DNA of 64,000 bases, from positions 5,270,001-5,334,000 of the forward strand of contig JAZBRS010000011.1 in the NCBI GenBank assembly GCA_037176725.1, read 5' to 3'. Below, one piece after another: positions 10,320 through 20,857 of this stretch (position 1 is the stretch's first letter; the number at the start of each line of letters is the position of its first letter). Both the position numbers and the translations under genes were made by a program. The notes under the pieces were generated by a model. That model was not told the origin of the DNA. It made no database searches and worked only from the letters and a program-made list of their open reading frames with translations. The DNA is from Posidonia oceanica (Eukaryota > Streptophyta > Magnoliopsida > Alismatales > Posidoniaceae).

Positions 10320-10860
10320 GGCATCTTGGACTTTACAAGGGGTCACCTTGAAACTTTGCTAAGCTGGGGGCATTATGTAGTTTTGCTGAGCTGAGGGGGC
10401 CTGCCATACTGAAGGGCATGCTGCAATTTGCTAAATTACAGGGGCATAGTGCTATCTTGCCAGGCATTTTGGGTCACATCGTAATTATGCCAACTTAAAG
10501 GGCATATTGCCATTGGGCCAGTTTGAGGGGCATCTTGGTAATTTTGCTGTTGGAGTGTGCATCTGCAATTCTACCACATACTCAGGGGCATATCTGTAAC
10601 CTTGTCGAGCTTTTTAGCATCCTGCATTCTGTCAGCGAACTTGGGGGCATGTCTGTATTTTTGTGAAGTTGATGGGCATAATTGTAATTCTACCAAGTAT
10701 TCAAGGGACATTTTGCACTTTTACAAAATTTAGGGGCTTTTTGTGATCTTGGCAATCTGTAGTGCATATATAACAATTTTGTAAGGGGCATTTTACCATT
10801 TTGCAAAGTATTGGGGGCACTTCGCAATTTTGCTTGACATTTTGCACTTTGAAGTGTTTT
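10320..10860 (+). repeat. Degenerate periodic repeat, phrase AGGGGCATNTTGTAATTTTGC
   Basis: About ten to twelve imperfect units of 40-60 bp are built on GGGGCA followed by a T-rich word and TTTTGC. They lie just upstream of the PMD pseudogene. The mirrored equivalent is at 4420-4960. The units are too diverged for a simple tandem array and look like an old one that keeps its phrase. Confidence 0.5.
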
Positions 10861-10939
10861 AAAAAATTGCGGGTCCCACCAAATCCATGCATATAACTGC
10901 CTCCTGTTAATTTTTCCTTCTTTCAGTTTGCCTGCAGTT

Positions 10940-13763
10940 TCATTTTCAATTTAAATAGCCTGTGTAACCCCTCCTTTCTCTTCTTCATATTTTCTTCTTC
11001 TCATTCTCTCTTGGCAGCTAGGGCTCGCGTTCCCCCTTCCCTTGACTAGTGGTGACAAGAGGTGACGAGAGAGAGCTGCAAAGGAGGCCCACGGCCTCCG
11101 CGCAAGGCATACGTGCCATCGACATGCGGCGGCTGTGAGCGGCGGTAGGCGACGGCGACGGTATCTTCTGGCGATCCTTCCCATGGTAAGTCTCTATCCC
11201 TTCTCACCATGCCATTCTCTATTTTCCTCTAGTTTTGGCAGGGATGCGGTGTAGTGGGGACGACGTTGGCAGTTGACGGGGCGCCGATTCCGATGGTTGT
11301 GGTTGGGTAGACCGGCGGTTGCTGTTGAGCGGCACGGTGCATGGAGGTCGTTGACGGGCAAGAAGGTTGTTGGTGGCCGTCGTTGGGTGCATGGGTTTGA
11401 GGTGACAGCCGGTAGGGCATTGGGTATGGCTCGACGATTGAGTGTAGGCCATTATGAGTGTAGTCGACGGGTGAAATAGGCTTTTTGGGTGTTGTGGCTG
11501 TATGGGTGAGGGGTATGGTGGGTGAAAGGCCATTGGGTAGGACAGGGAATGTCGTGCTTGGTTTGCTGGAGTATGGGCCGTCGGCCGCCGTCCCCTCTTC
11601 CACTGGCTTGTCCATGCCATAGTTGGTTTTGCATTGCTTGTGTTTGCGTTTTTCCTTGCCATGCTAAGTTTTTTGCTGTGCTAGATGCCCCTGTTTGCAT
11701 GCTCTCGCTTTGCCTGCCGAATTGTCTACAATGTTTGTACTGTTTTCTTGTGTTTGCCATGCCCGTATACTGTGTATACGTGATTGGCCTTGTCATACTT
11801 GTGGTACTTCTTGTTTTGCTCGTGCTTGCATATTTTGCTCTACTGCTACATCTTGGCTTAATGTGGTTTAACTTCCTTGGCATTCCCTGTTTGTGTGCTT
11901 TTGCTTTTGACCTGCCCATGCTGTGCTTTATTTCGCGTATGCTGCTGGCATATTAGGCCCATCTGTTGTGCTTTTGCTATGGCTGCCTGCTTTTGCCTTG
12001 CCTACATGCTGCGCCCCAGATTGCTTCTTGTTGTTGGGCCTGTATGCTTTTGCTTGCTTGCTATGCAATCATGCCTTGCTATTGTTATGTTGATACATGC
12101 ATGTTGTTGTTTATTCCCCTGCTTTGTGCCTGAATCTGCGTGTTTTGCTTTCCTGTTTCAGTCTGATCACATGTTATCCAGCGAGGGATCCTGTGTTCCT
12201 AGTGAGGAGTCGGGGAGCGCCTTTGAGCCATCAATTCCCTATGAGGTATATTTGGCTTCAGCTCTGATCTGACCTCTTGGCAATAACACTTCTTAAGCAT
12301 TTGAATTGATGTCTGTAGGAATCAGGGAATTATGATAGGCGACTGCTTGACCCGAGCCACTATAGTGAGAGTCCTCATTTCATGGTAAGTTTTCCACTTG
12401 AATGCCCTGCTTGTATGCTAAATTTGGTATGCCATCTGATATATCTACTTTCTGTTTCTTCTTTTTCTTTCTTGGCAGACTGGCAACTCTCAACAGGTGA
12501 TGTGGGGTCACTGGACACCCATGCTCAAGCACTTCCAGTGTCTATCGGTGTTTTTGAGAGAGTTTCTCTTGCGAGAGACTCCTTTTGGTGGGCTACTGAG
12601 GATCCCCGTCATACATGGCCACTACCAGTACTTTTGGGCGTTGGTGGAGAGGTGGCGACATTTGATGCACACCTTCCACTTTCCATTCAGAGAGTTGGCA
12701 GTGTTGCCAAAGCATTGGGCCCTATTGACGAGTCTGAGCTTAGGTGGAGAGCCTAATGTGGGGCAGGTGGCTCAAGCATTTGCCCTTGTGCCGTGGACGT
12801 TGGGATGAGAGGCTCCAAAGCCAGTGCGGACGACATATAGCTTTACATTGAGCTGGTTGTGGGGGTGGACTGGACTGTGGCCTGATCTAGAGCTAGCTTG
12901 TATGAGGCGATGTACGTGCTGCGAAATTTCCTACTGGAGCTGATCAACCTCATTTTTTGTGATACTTTTGGGTACTACATTTCTACTATGTGGCTGCCCT
13001 ATATTGTAGACACTGCTCGACTGGATCAGTATGATTGGGGCGGTGCCAGCAATGCATGGCTCCTCTGGGGCTTGGATGACATCGTGTAGCGGGGACATTG
13101 ATCCTATGTGGGGCTATACCCCCTGCTCACGGTAAGTGCTAAATTTGCTTAAATTCACATTGTACTGACTATATGTTTGTTAGCTAACTTGTTTGTGCTT
13201 TGCTTTGGCAGTACTGGGCTATGGAGCACGTGATGTGGGGGCACTATTTCTTCCACATGCGTCGTGAGCTTCTTTCGCTTCCTCGACAGTGGGTTGAGCC
13301 AGACCACCGGCTACTGTTGGCGTATATAGCAATGAGGTGTATCGGTATCTACTGGACCTGTTTCACCTTGAGGATGTAAGTGTTGTTTTCTTTTCTTTGC
13401 TATGCACATATGTTTGTGACATGCCATGTTTTGACACTTTAGATCTATCCTACAGGTGAACCTCTGCCCTTTCCAACGTTGTGAGGCACTTGATTGGGCA
13501 CTATGGCATTCTGCTTGGGAGCTGCGTGGGAGGCAAATAAAATTTTACTACGTGAAGAAATATGCCTACTACCTCCTGGGTCGCGTGCGGCACCAGTTTA
13601 CTGACGCATTCGCCATTCCGCTTCCCTTACATGAGGACATGGGCTCACGAGCCATTACCTGTGCCTTGGTGTAGGAAGAAAATGTGTTTGCTAGAGCCGG
13701 CTGGAGTAGATATACTATTCGATCTGCTTGCTATGAAGAGTATCTAGCTTGGTTCGAGCGAGT
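10940..13763 (+). pseudogene. PMD (plant mobile domain) gene with introns, plus strand, decayed
   Basis: A TATA-like word (ATTTAAATAG, near 10950) and leader precede a first donor at 11185 (CCCATG|GTAAGT). Recognisable exons: 12163-12245 (after TTTCAG; SDHMLSSEGS...IPYE), 12319-12384 (ESGNYDRRLLDPSHYSESPHFM split by no stop), 12479-12805 (PMD core with ALVERWRHLMHTFHFPFREL and HWALLTSLSLGGEPNVG), about 12898-13129 (LINLIFCDTFGYY...RLDQYDWGGAS), 13212-13377 (YWAMEHVMWGHYFFHMRREL) and 13457-13763 (ALDWALWHSAWELRG...YLAWFERVG). The blocks match the minus-strand copy at 2720-4030 in order and intron position. In-frame stops (about 12806, 13087, 13672) and a frame change near 13320 make it a pseudogene. 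Its end runs straight into a minus-strand LTR. Relative to the tail and LTR at 8401-10130 it is antisense, like Grande gene23 or other antisense Tat ORFs. Confidence 0.75.
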
Positions 13764-14429
13764 AGGTGTGATCGCACGGGCTTCCGGACCAATGAGGGCT
13801 CGAGAGTGATCGACCAGGGCATCGGTGCAATTCGAGGGAGGACACTCGACTCAAAAACACCAGGAAACGGCAAGAAAAAGAAAAGATAAGACAAAAATGG
13901 AGTCGTCACCTAGTCTATTAAATAGGAAGACGAGGAAAATCGAAGAAAGCATGAAAAACATGCAAATGTGTGCAATGTTACGCAAAAATAAGACTCGTGC
14001 CAATGGACAAGGGCATAATGGTCATTGCAGGCCAAGAAAAAGGGTAAGGACTCCTGTTACACACGGTGAAGGTGTTAGGCACCTCCATACGCGCAGAATC
14101 GATCTTTCTAGGCTTTTCGCTCGCATATGCAGGAATGTCGGCAGTGATTGCCATTAACTGTACGTCCATAGGCGAGGAATGCTATGCCATACTATGAATG
14201 TTTTAATATGCTTAAATGTGTGCTTAATGCCATGATGCATGAGGGAAAATAAAACATGTAATCTATGTACTCAGCGGCGATGTTGGTATCTAAATCGTGC
14301 GTACCACGGTTCTAAAGAAGTTCAAATAGTAAGCATCATCGTCCTAATGGATGCAAGCGAGAAACCAATACGCCGGAGAAAGCCATGCAATGAAAGGAGG
14401 CGGCATGCAACATGCATTCATAAAACATG

Positions 14430-14434
14430 CTAAG
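14430..14434. repeat. Target site duplication CTAAG (left copy)
   Basis: CTAAG precedes the LTR start at 14435 and recurs at 17699-17703 directly after the LTR end. Five base pairs is the usual Ty3/gypsy duplication length. Confidence 0.9.
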
Positions 14435-17400
14435 TGTAGACATCCCATTCTAACAGTCCGGAAGTTGGTTGCTTTCTCCTACAGGTTCGTGTGGACTCTG
14501 AAATGGCACTCATTTTGACCTAACCCTTTTCTACCCCCAAAATCTAGCCTAAAACCTTACCTAAACCCCAAGCCCTCAACCCAAGCCTTTTTACACCTTT
14601 TTAAACCCTTCTAGCCCAAGCCCAAGTCCATTTGCAGCCTTTTGCCAATTGAGTTTGTTGTACGTTGGAATAGGCAGCGTCCAACGTTGGACGCGCCCTG
14701 TGCTAGCGTCCAACGTTGGACGCCTTCTGCTCCGACGTCCAACGACTCGGTTGCAGCAGTGGCTGCTCCGCCCCCTCCAGCTCACCTCCCGTCCAATCCA
14801 CCGCCCTCCTGCACTTACTACCTGTCCCCTCTTGCCCTCCAGGTCATCCACTACCTTCCAATGTTGAGTTACTACCCTTGCAACCCATCATTTCCATCTC
14901 AGCCAGAATTCCACTCTCTCCGCCCTCACAACCTTCAGCCGCCCTTGTCAGCCACCACCGTGACTTTGTCGGCCATCTGACATGCCCCTGCCACACTCCT
15001 GATATTCCTCGTACACCCCATACACTCAGAATCCTCTGCCTCCACCTGCCAAGCCTGCCAATTCCCCTTTGATCCGCTGCCATCTGCACCAGAACCTAAG
15101 CAACCCATGCACAAAACCAGCACCAAACAGCCTCCTTCACAAGCACGCACAGACCAGCACAGCCCTCCCTTTGGCAATTTGATCCCTCCGGAGCGAAGAC
15201 CAAGTATCCACCTTCCTCCCGGACCCTTCACTGACCTCTCCCGTGCTTCCAACAGCCCGCAAGACCTCGCCGGAGTCAGCTCTGCCACCACTTCCACAAC
15301 GCCAGTGAAGGAGGTCGACATGCCGCTCCAGGCCGCAACCAGGTAGGTTCTCTATCCCCGTAGCTCATGCATGCTAGGTTGAATGCTTCCATGCACTTTC
15401 TTGAAGTTTTGAATCCTTTTGGCCGCGATTTGTGGCCAGAAGGAAGTTCAGTGTGTTGGACGCACCAGCTGGTGCATCCAACGTTGGACGCGGCATAGGC
15501 CAGCATCCAACACCCTGCTTTCCTTTGCTTTTGTTCTGATGCTTTCCATACTCTACTGTTGGTTTGCTTCTGTGAGTTTGTGTTGCATGCCTCCTTTACA
15601 AGCTTTCAGATGCCATACCATGCCTACTTCTCTGTTTGGATCCATGCCTAAATCCTTTTGCATGCTTTAAGTCTGTTTGATATCTGCCTGCGTTGGACGC
15701 CTGGGTGAGCCGCGTCCAACGTTGGACGCTGGTTCACCCAGTGTCCAACATGCTCTGTTAGCTTTACTTTGTTGCCATGCTTGCACCTTGCCTCTTTTTG
15801 ATGCTTATTCATGCTCCATGCTTGCTTAATGATTCCTGGCCTCTATGGCAACCATGCTTAGGATTGTTAGCCTCCTCTTAAGTTGCATGTTATTTCTTTT
15901 AGTCTTTTTATCTTTTATTCCCATGCATGTTCTTCCTTTCTTGCTTTCCTTGATTTGCATGCTTGCTATGAATGTTTCTTTTTGCTCTGACATGTCTTAG
16001 TAGTTTGCATGCATATAGGTGGGATTTAGAGCTGAGCTCCCCCTTAGCACAGGTGGGTTTGCATGCTGCAGTCGTTGGACGCCAGAGGCTTCAACGTCCA
16101 ACGTTGGACACTGCTGTCTCCAACGTCTAACGTCCCTGCCCCTCTGTTTTGTTGTTTAAAGCTTGCATGATGCTCTGATCTATTTGCTTGCATGTCTCCT
16201 GTGTTTCCATGCATGCTTAGCTTTCTCTGCAATTATTCCATGGCTTCTTTAGATCATATGCTTTTTTATGCAAGTTCTTGTGTGTTTGTGCCTCCCAGGG
16301 CGTTGTACGCTGCTGGTGCAGGCGTCCAACATTGGACGCTGGCTCAGCTCGCGTCTAACATCCTGGTTGTGCTTCATGCCTGGCACAGGTTGCAGATGGT
16401 AAGTTTTTGATTTTTTGATTGATCCCATGCTTGTATGCTCAGTCTGTGCTTGTCTCCAGTAGCCCAAATGCATGTTCCTATTTTTGTTCGTTATTTGTAT
16501 GCTTTTTTCTTTTGTTTCTCTTTGGCCTATGTTGGACGCCTATCTCTCTGGCGTCTAACGTTGGACGCCATGCTCACGGACGTCCAACAGCCTGCTTGCT
16601 CTGATCCTTGATCCTAGCTTGCCCCTTGCTCTGATTCCTCTTCTGATCTTCTGTCAGGTTAGTCCTGCATGTCATGCACCCATCTAGTTGCATTTCTGCA
16701 TCTACATTGCATCCATGTAGCTAGAATGTATCATTTTTTAAAAGATTGCATGCTGTCAGCCTCCAGCAAGTGTTGGACGCCAGCAATGGCAGCGTCCAAC
16801 GTTGGACGCTGCTATTGCCAGCGTCCAATGCTTGTAGTTGGCTTGACTTGGTTTTAAAACGCTGATTTGTTTCGTTCGCCGATTTCCACGTTTTATTGCT
16901 CCTAATACCTACTGCTACCCCTATGCATGCTGCCTAACCCTTGCATTGTTTTTCGCACCTTGCATTGTTTTCTGTGCCTTGCATCGTTTTCCACGCCTTG
17001 CATCGTTTTCTGCACCTTGCATCGTTTTCCACACTTTCGCACCATTTTCCGCGCTCGCTTTGGTTTATCTCTTGCATGTCGTTTGCATTGCCTGATTTTT
17101 CCCTCAGTTTTGTTTTATCGCCTGCATCTGCATTAGGGCTATGATGCTTACTGCCTAGGAGTTCTCACGAACCAGGGTTCGCCCAGTTCGGAATACTAGC
17201 AGCGTTGCTGAGCACATAGATAGCACCTTTATTTCCCATGCATAGCAGGTAGACATTCATGGCATTTAGGCATTAGGCTAGCATTTCCCTGCATTAGCGC
17301 GAGATTGCCTAAGAAAGACCGACTCTCGGACGTATCAGGGTGCCTAATACCTTCCCCGTGCGTAACAGAAGTCCTTGCCCTTTCTCTTTATCCTTTCCTT

Positions 17401-17698
17401 TATCCTAGGCATGAGTCATAGCATAGCATAGCATAGCTTAGCATTGCATCCCTTTGCCCCCTCTTTGCATCCAGTTTTGCATGTCTTTTCATGCTTTACC
17501 TTCGGTTTTCCCTGTCTTCCAATTCAATAGACCTGGTGGCGACTCCGATTTGTCTTATCATTTTCTTTTTCTTCTTTTTGCCAGCGTTTTCGAGTGAAGT
17601 TTCTTCCCTTGATCCTGCCACATATAGTGAGCCTATTTTGATCGATGCACGTGAGCTTTGGTATCTTGCATGGACGATCAGAATTTAGGATTACTACA
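14435..17698 (+). mobile_element. Solo Tat-type LTR, 3264 bp, with hairpin units
   Basis: It starts TGTAGACATCCCATTC, ends GGATTACTACA and is flanked by CTAAG on both sides. No internal region is present, so this is a solo LTR left by recombination between two LTRs. It carries 14 complete 28-29-nt hairpin units (14686-16829), a donor-like CAG|GTAGGT (about 15342), a short array of TTGCATCGTTTTCC-type units (16940-17060) and the conserved 3' block (about 17145-17698) with AACCAGGGTTCGCC, CCTAATACCTTCCCC, GTAACAGAAGTCC and an inner PBS-like word TGGCGACTCCG (17537-17547). Confidence 0.92.
14664..16829. repeat. Fourteen 28-29-nt hairpin units GTTGGACGC-N11-GCGTCCAAC
   Basis: Complete units: 14686-14714, 14715-14743, 15455-15482, 15483-15511, 15692-15720, 15721-15749, 16074-16102, 16103-16131, 16302-16330, 16331-16359, 16531-16559, 16560-16588, 16772-16800 and 16801-16829, plus a 22-nt remnant at 14664-14685. 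All are 29 nt except 15455-15482 (28 nt). Arms are 9 nt and nearly constant; the 11-nt loops differ. Units come as head-to-tail pairs, so the join makes the 18-nt palindrome GCGTCCAACGTTGGACGC. In two pairs (15692-15749 and 16772-16829) the second loop is nearly the reverse complement of the first, giving a palindrome of about 58 bp. Later pairs start about 228-241 bp apart (16074, 16302, 16531, 16772). Confidence 0.9.
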
Positions 17699-17703
17699 CT
17701 AAG
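17699..17703. repeat. Target site duplication CTAAG (right copy)
   Basis: This is the match of 14430-14434 and marks the right edge of the solo LTR. Confidence 0.9.
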
Positions 17704-19572
17704 TTTAGTAAAACCATGCCAAAAATGACTAATTTAAGTTGAAATAACATGACGTAGTGATAAACAAGCCAGGAAAGCAAAACTAAAGCTAAGCGAGTCG
17801 AGTAAACGAAACATAAGGCGGCAATCGGGGGCTCTGTCTACTATCTGGCCTCAAGCGTGGGTCGCCTCTCACCAAGGCGACAACACACGTCACTGAGATG
17901 CACAATGACGACATAGTCGCTCCTCAGAAACGGCGACAGCACACGTCTCCGGTATGCACGGCGATGGCACAAGTCGCCCTTAGGACAGGCGGCGCTCGCT
18001 GCTTCAGATAGTCCAAACAGCAAACTTCGGCGCCCAATCTAGCTATGCAAATGATCGTAAAACATGCAAACAAACATATACAGATCTAGATGGCATAACA
18101 GAGAATACAACCATGCAATTATTTTACAAAATGAGGGCCTAGATCATGAGATATGTCGGCTCAAAGTCCGGCCCGGGGGCTGCCAGAAACATGAGATGAG
18201 TCGCTGCTAGAACAGGCGACGTGCCTGGCAGTCCAGTGGCCAGATTTCATCACCAAATCCTGCATCACCGATGATGCAAAACATGCAAGTGATGATTGGA
18301 AAAGCTAGATGGCATATCCAGGAACACAAACATGTATTTAAAACAAGAAATGGACATCTGGATCTCTTTCTCCACCTCTACCTCTCTTCACCGGCAATGC
18401 ACACGTCCGCCGGCCTTGGGGAAGGCCGACAGGCCACGGGACGCCGCCTCTGCGCACGGAGAGGATCGGGGAAGGTTGAGGAAGGTCCAGGGATGCAATG
18501 TAGGTGGCTATGGGCGTTCCCCAGCCGTGCTCAGTGGCCAAAGGCCTCACACAACTGGTGAAGCCTTCGCCGGAGAAAACAGAGGCTGGCGAGGTAAAAC
18601 TCGGCAAACAAAGGGAAATCACACGCAATTAAATGACTAAGAAGCAACAGGGGAGTGCCACGAGGCTAGAGGAAAGCTTGTTCACTTGCAGGGGTGCGTG
18701 GGTGTTCTCCCCGACGTGGGGCGCCGGCGAATGACGACACGAGAGGCAGCGGCGGTGGCATTGCGGGGCTGGGCTGCACTCGTGGACGTCTGGTGGTCGT
18801 GCAGGAGGTGCTTGGTTGGCAGGAGCTGTGCGAGGGTGAACGGTGGGTGCTGCTTTGTCGTCGGCCGGAGATGGGTTCAGCGGAAGCTCGGAGGGGCTAC
18901 CAGGAGGCTGGGGAACGCACGGGAAGTCTTCTCACACGTGGGGGGGAACACTCAGGATCGCTTGGAGAGGCTGGGTGCTATCTGGTTTTCTCAGAATTTT
19001 GTCTGGTGTCCTGAAGAGTGTTGGGTTCCCTTGGTTTTATCCGGTGAGGCCTGCACAATGTGGTCAGTGGCAGGAGGTGGTCGGGAGGTGGTGGCAGGAG
19101 CTTGGTCGGCGTACGGGAGAGAGCATAGGGTGGCAGTGCGCCGAAAGGTGGCAGGGCGTGGTTGGACGACGGTTCGCGAGGGAGAAAAGTTTGAAAACGC
19201 ACGGGGCGAGTTTAAAAGGGGCGGCTGGGGCTCGAGCAGGTGGAGTGCGTTGTCGCCTCTCAGCATAGCGACAGCACACGTCGCTGCTATAAACAACGAC
19301 GACACAAGTCACCGCTAGGACAGGCGACAAGAGCCTTCTGATCTAACAGGGCCTGTTGCAGTGAAATCCAGGCCTGTTTCCCTAAAGTTTGGGCCACCAA
19401 TGGGCTTTGGGTTGTGGAGGCTAGTGGTGTGAAGGTTTTGGGTAAGTTTGGAGGGTTTTGGGTTGGTTTTGGGGTGTTGGGCTAGGTTTGGGTCAAAGGT
19501 GGGGTCTACCGCTTCCAAGCACGCTCCTCCGGATGAAATCCACCGACTGGGCGTCAGATTGGGGTGTCTACA

Positions 19573-20373
19573 GATGCCCCTCCCTGAGCGAGGTCAAGCG
19601 TAGCGAGACCGTGGCTCAGGATTGACAAGACACCCCTCCTAACGCCAATGGGAGGCTGGTCTTGCTGTTGGCGTGAGTCGCTTATTCGGTGGATATACCG
19701 AAAATCGTGACTCGCTGCCCCAATGCAAATGTTGATGCAGACTCTACTGCAAATGCTAATGAAACGCATGCTGATGTGGAGCACGCGGTGCTGATGAAAA
19801 TGCATGCTGATGCTGAGCATGCGGTGTTGATGAAAATGCATGCGCTGCTGATGATAATGCTGATGCTGAGCATGCGATGCTATGAGATGCAATGCCATGC
19901 AATGCGATACATTGCGACAAGTTGGCGGCTAATCCAAACTTGCACACAAAAAAGGGCACCAGACAAGACTAACGTGCTTGCCGTTCGGGCAGTTAGGGCT
20001 ACGAGCCTAGAGGAGGACTCCAGACAAGACTATCGTGCTTGCTGCTTGCGTCGCCAGACACTTTAACTAATGTCATCCGGGCAGTTAGGGCTGCCATCCC
20101 GGAGGAGATGAGGGCATGATACCAAAGGTAGCGGAAAAGATGCCCCTAGTATCAGGCTGATGATACTAGGGGGCGGCTGGAACGCTCTTGGCATTGGGAA
20201 AGAACGCCAGACAGTTTGATGGGTGTCATCCGGGCAGTTAGGGCTACGAGCCCGACAGACATTTTGACGGTTGTCGACTGGGTAGTTAGGGCTTCCAGTC
20301 CAAAGGAGAAAAGGGGCTAGACAGTATGACAGGTGTCAATCGAGCAGTTAGGGCTGCTAGCCCGAACAAAGGG
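19573..20373 (-). other. 3' tail of the minus-strand gag-only Tat element
   Basis: Read towards the LTR on the minus strand, it holds hairpin words of the type GGCAG-TTAGGG-CTGCC (about 20079-20094) and AGCAG-TTAGGG-CTGCT (about 20343-20358), the hairpin with arms CCCCTAGTATCA and TGATACTAGGGG (20143-20172), ATGCTGATGC-type runs (19735-19880), the 39-nt hairpin (19675-19713), GACACCCC (19629-19636) and the polypurine tract (19573-19585). No coding region is seen. Confidence 0.75.
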
Positions 20374-20857
20374 AATGGGGATATCAGTTGGTCCGAAGGC
20401 CAAGCAACGACAAGAAGAGGATATCGACAAGTCCGCGGACCTGGCGACAACAAGGGATGGGATATCTGCATGTTCGAAGACTTCGCATAGGCAGGATATC
20501 GACAGATCTAAAGATTTGGCGTAGCACGGGATGATATCGACAGATCCGAAGATCAGGCGTAGCAAAGGATGATATCGACAGATCCGAAGATCTAGCACAG
20601 CAAAGGATGATATCGACAAATCCGAAGATCTGGCGTAGTAAAGGATGATATCGACAGATTCGAAGATCTAGTGCAGCAAAGGATATTGACAGATCCGAAG
20701 ATCTGGTGCAGTAAAGGATATCGACAGATCTGAAGATCTGGCGTAGCAAAGATATCGACAGATCCGAAGATCTGATGCAGCAAAGGATGATATCAACAGA
20801 TCCGAAGATCTGGCGCAACAAAGGATGATAACAACAGATCTGAAGATCTGGTGCAGC
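20374..20857 (-). repeat. 35/38-bp hairpin array, first part (about 13 units)
   Basis: Units alternate between 35 and 38 bp, the longer ones with an extra GAT. The core is GATATCGACAGATCCGAAG followed by ATCTGGCGCAGCAAAG. On the element's sense (minus) strand the centre reads CAGATCTTCGGATCTG, a 6-bp stem closed by C(UUCG)G in RNA. The first units (20374-20480) have different stem bases. The array is broken at 20857 by a solo LTR and resumes at 25132. Confidence 0.9.
20853..20857. repeat. Target site duplication GCAGC (left copy)
   Basis: GCAGC recurs at 25132-25136 after the LTR end. The word also occurs in the array unit itself, which fits insertion inside one unit. Confidence 0.85.

Larger units (their letters stand above)
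13764..19572 (-). mobile_element. Minus-strand Tat LTR, split by a nested solo LTR
   Basis: On the minus strand it starts TGTAGACACCCCAATCTGAC at 19572, behind the polypurine tract at 19573-19585. It ends near 13764 (an imperfect match to TACTACA). Segments 17704-19572 and 13764-14434 are its two parts; 14435-17698 is a later insertion. The left part has the conserved LTR 3' block reversed (GGTAAGGACTCCTGTTAC and GAAGGTGTTAGGCACC, 14040-14085) and an inner PBS-like word (13899-13910). It is the 3' LTR of the element whose internal region runs to 28140. It abuts the last PMD exon with no primer site between, which suggests that this element landed in the PMD gene. Confidence 0.8.

Noticed and set aside
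14664..16829. CRISPR-like array (constant arms, variable 11-nt loops)
   Set aside because: The sequence is a plant retroelement LTR, the unit is a hairpin with tiny loops, spacing between pairs is hundreds of bases, and no cas gene exists.
18686..19318. 210-codon Gly/Arg/Trp-rich open frame
   Set aside because: It lies in the GC-rich part of a minus-strand LTR, no domain is recognisable, and overlapping frames are also open.
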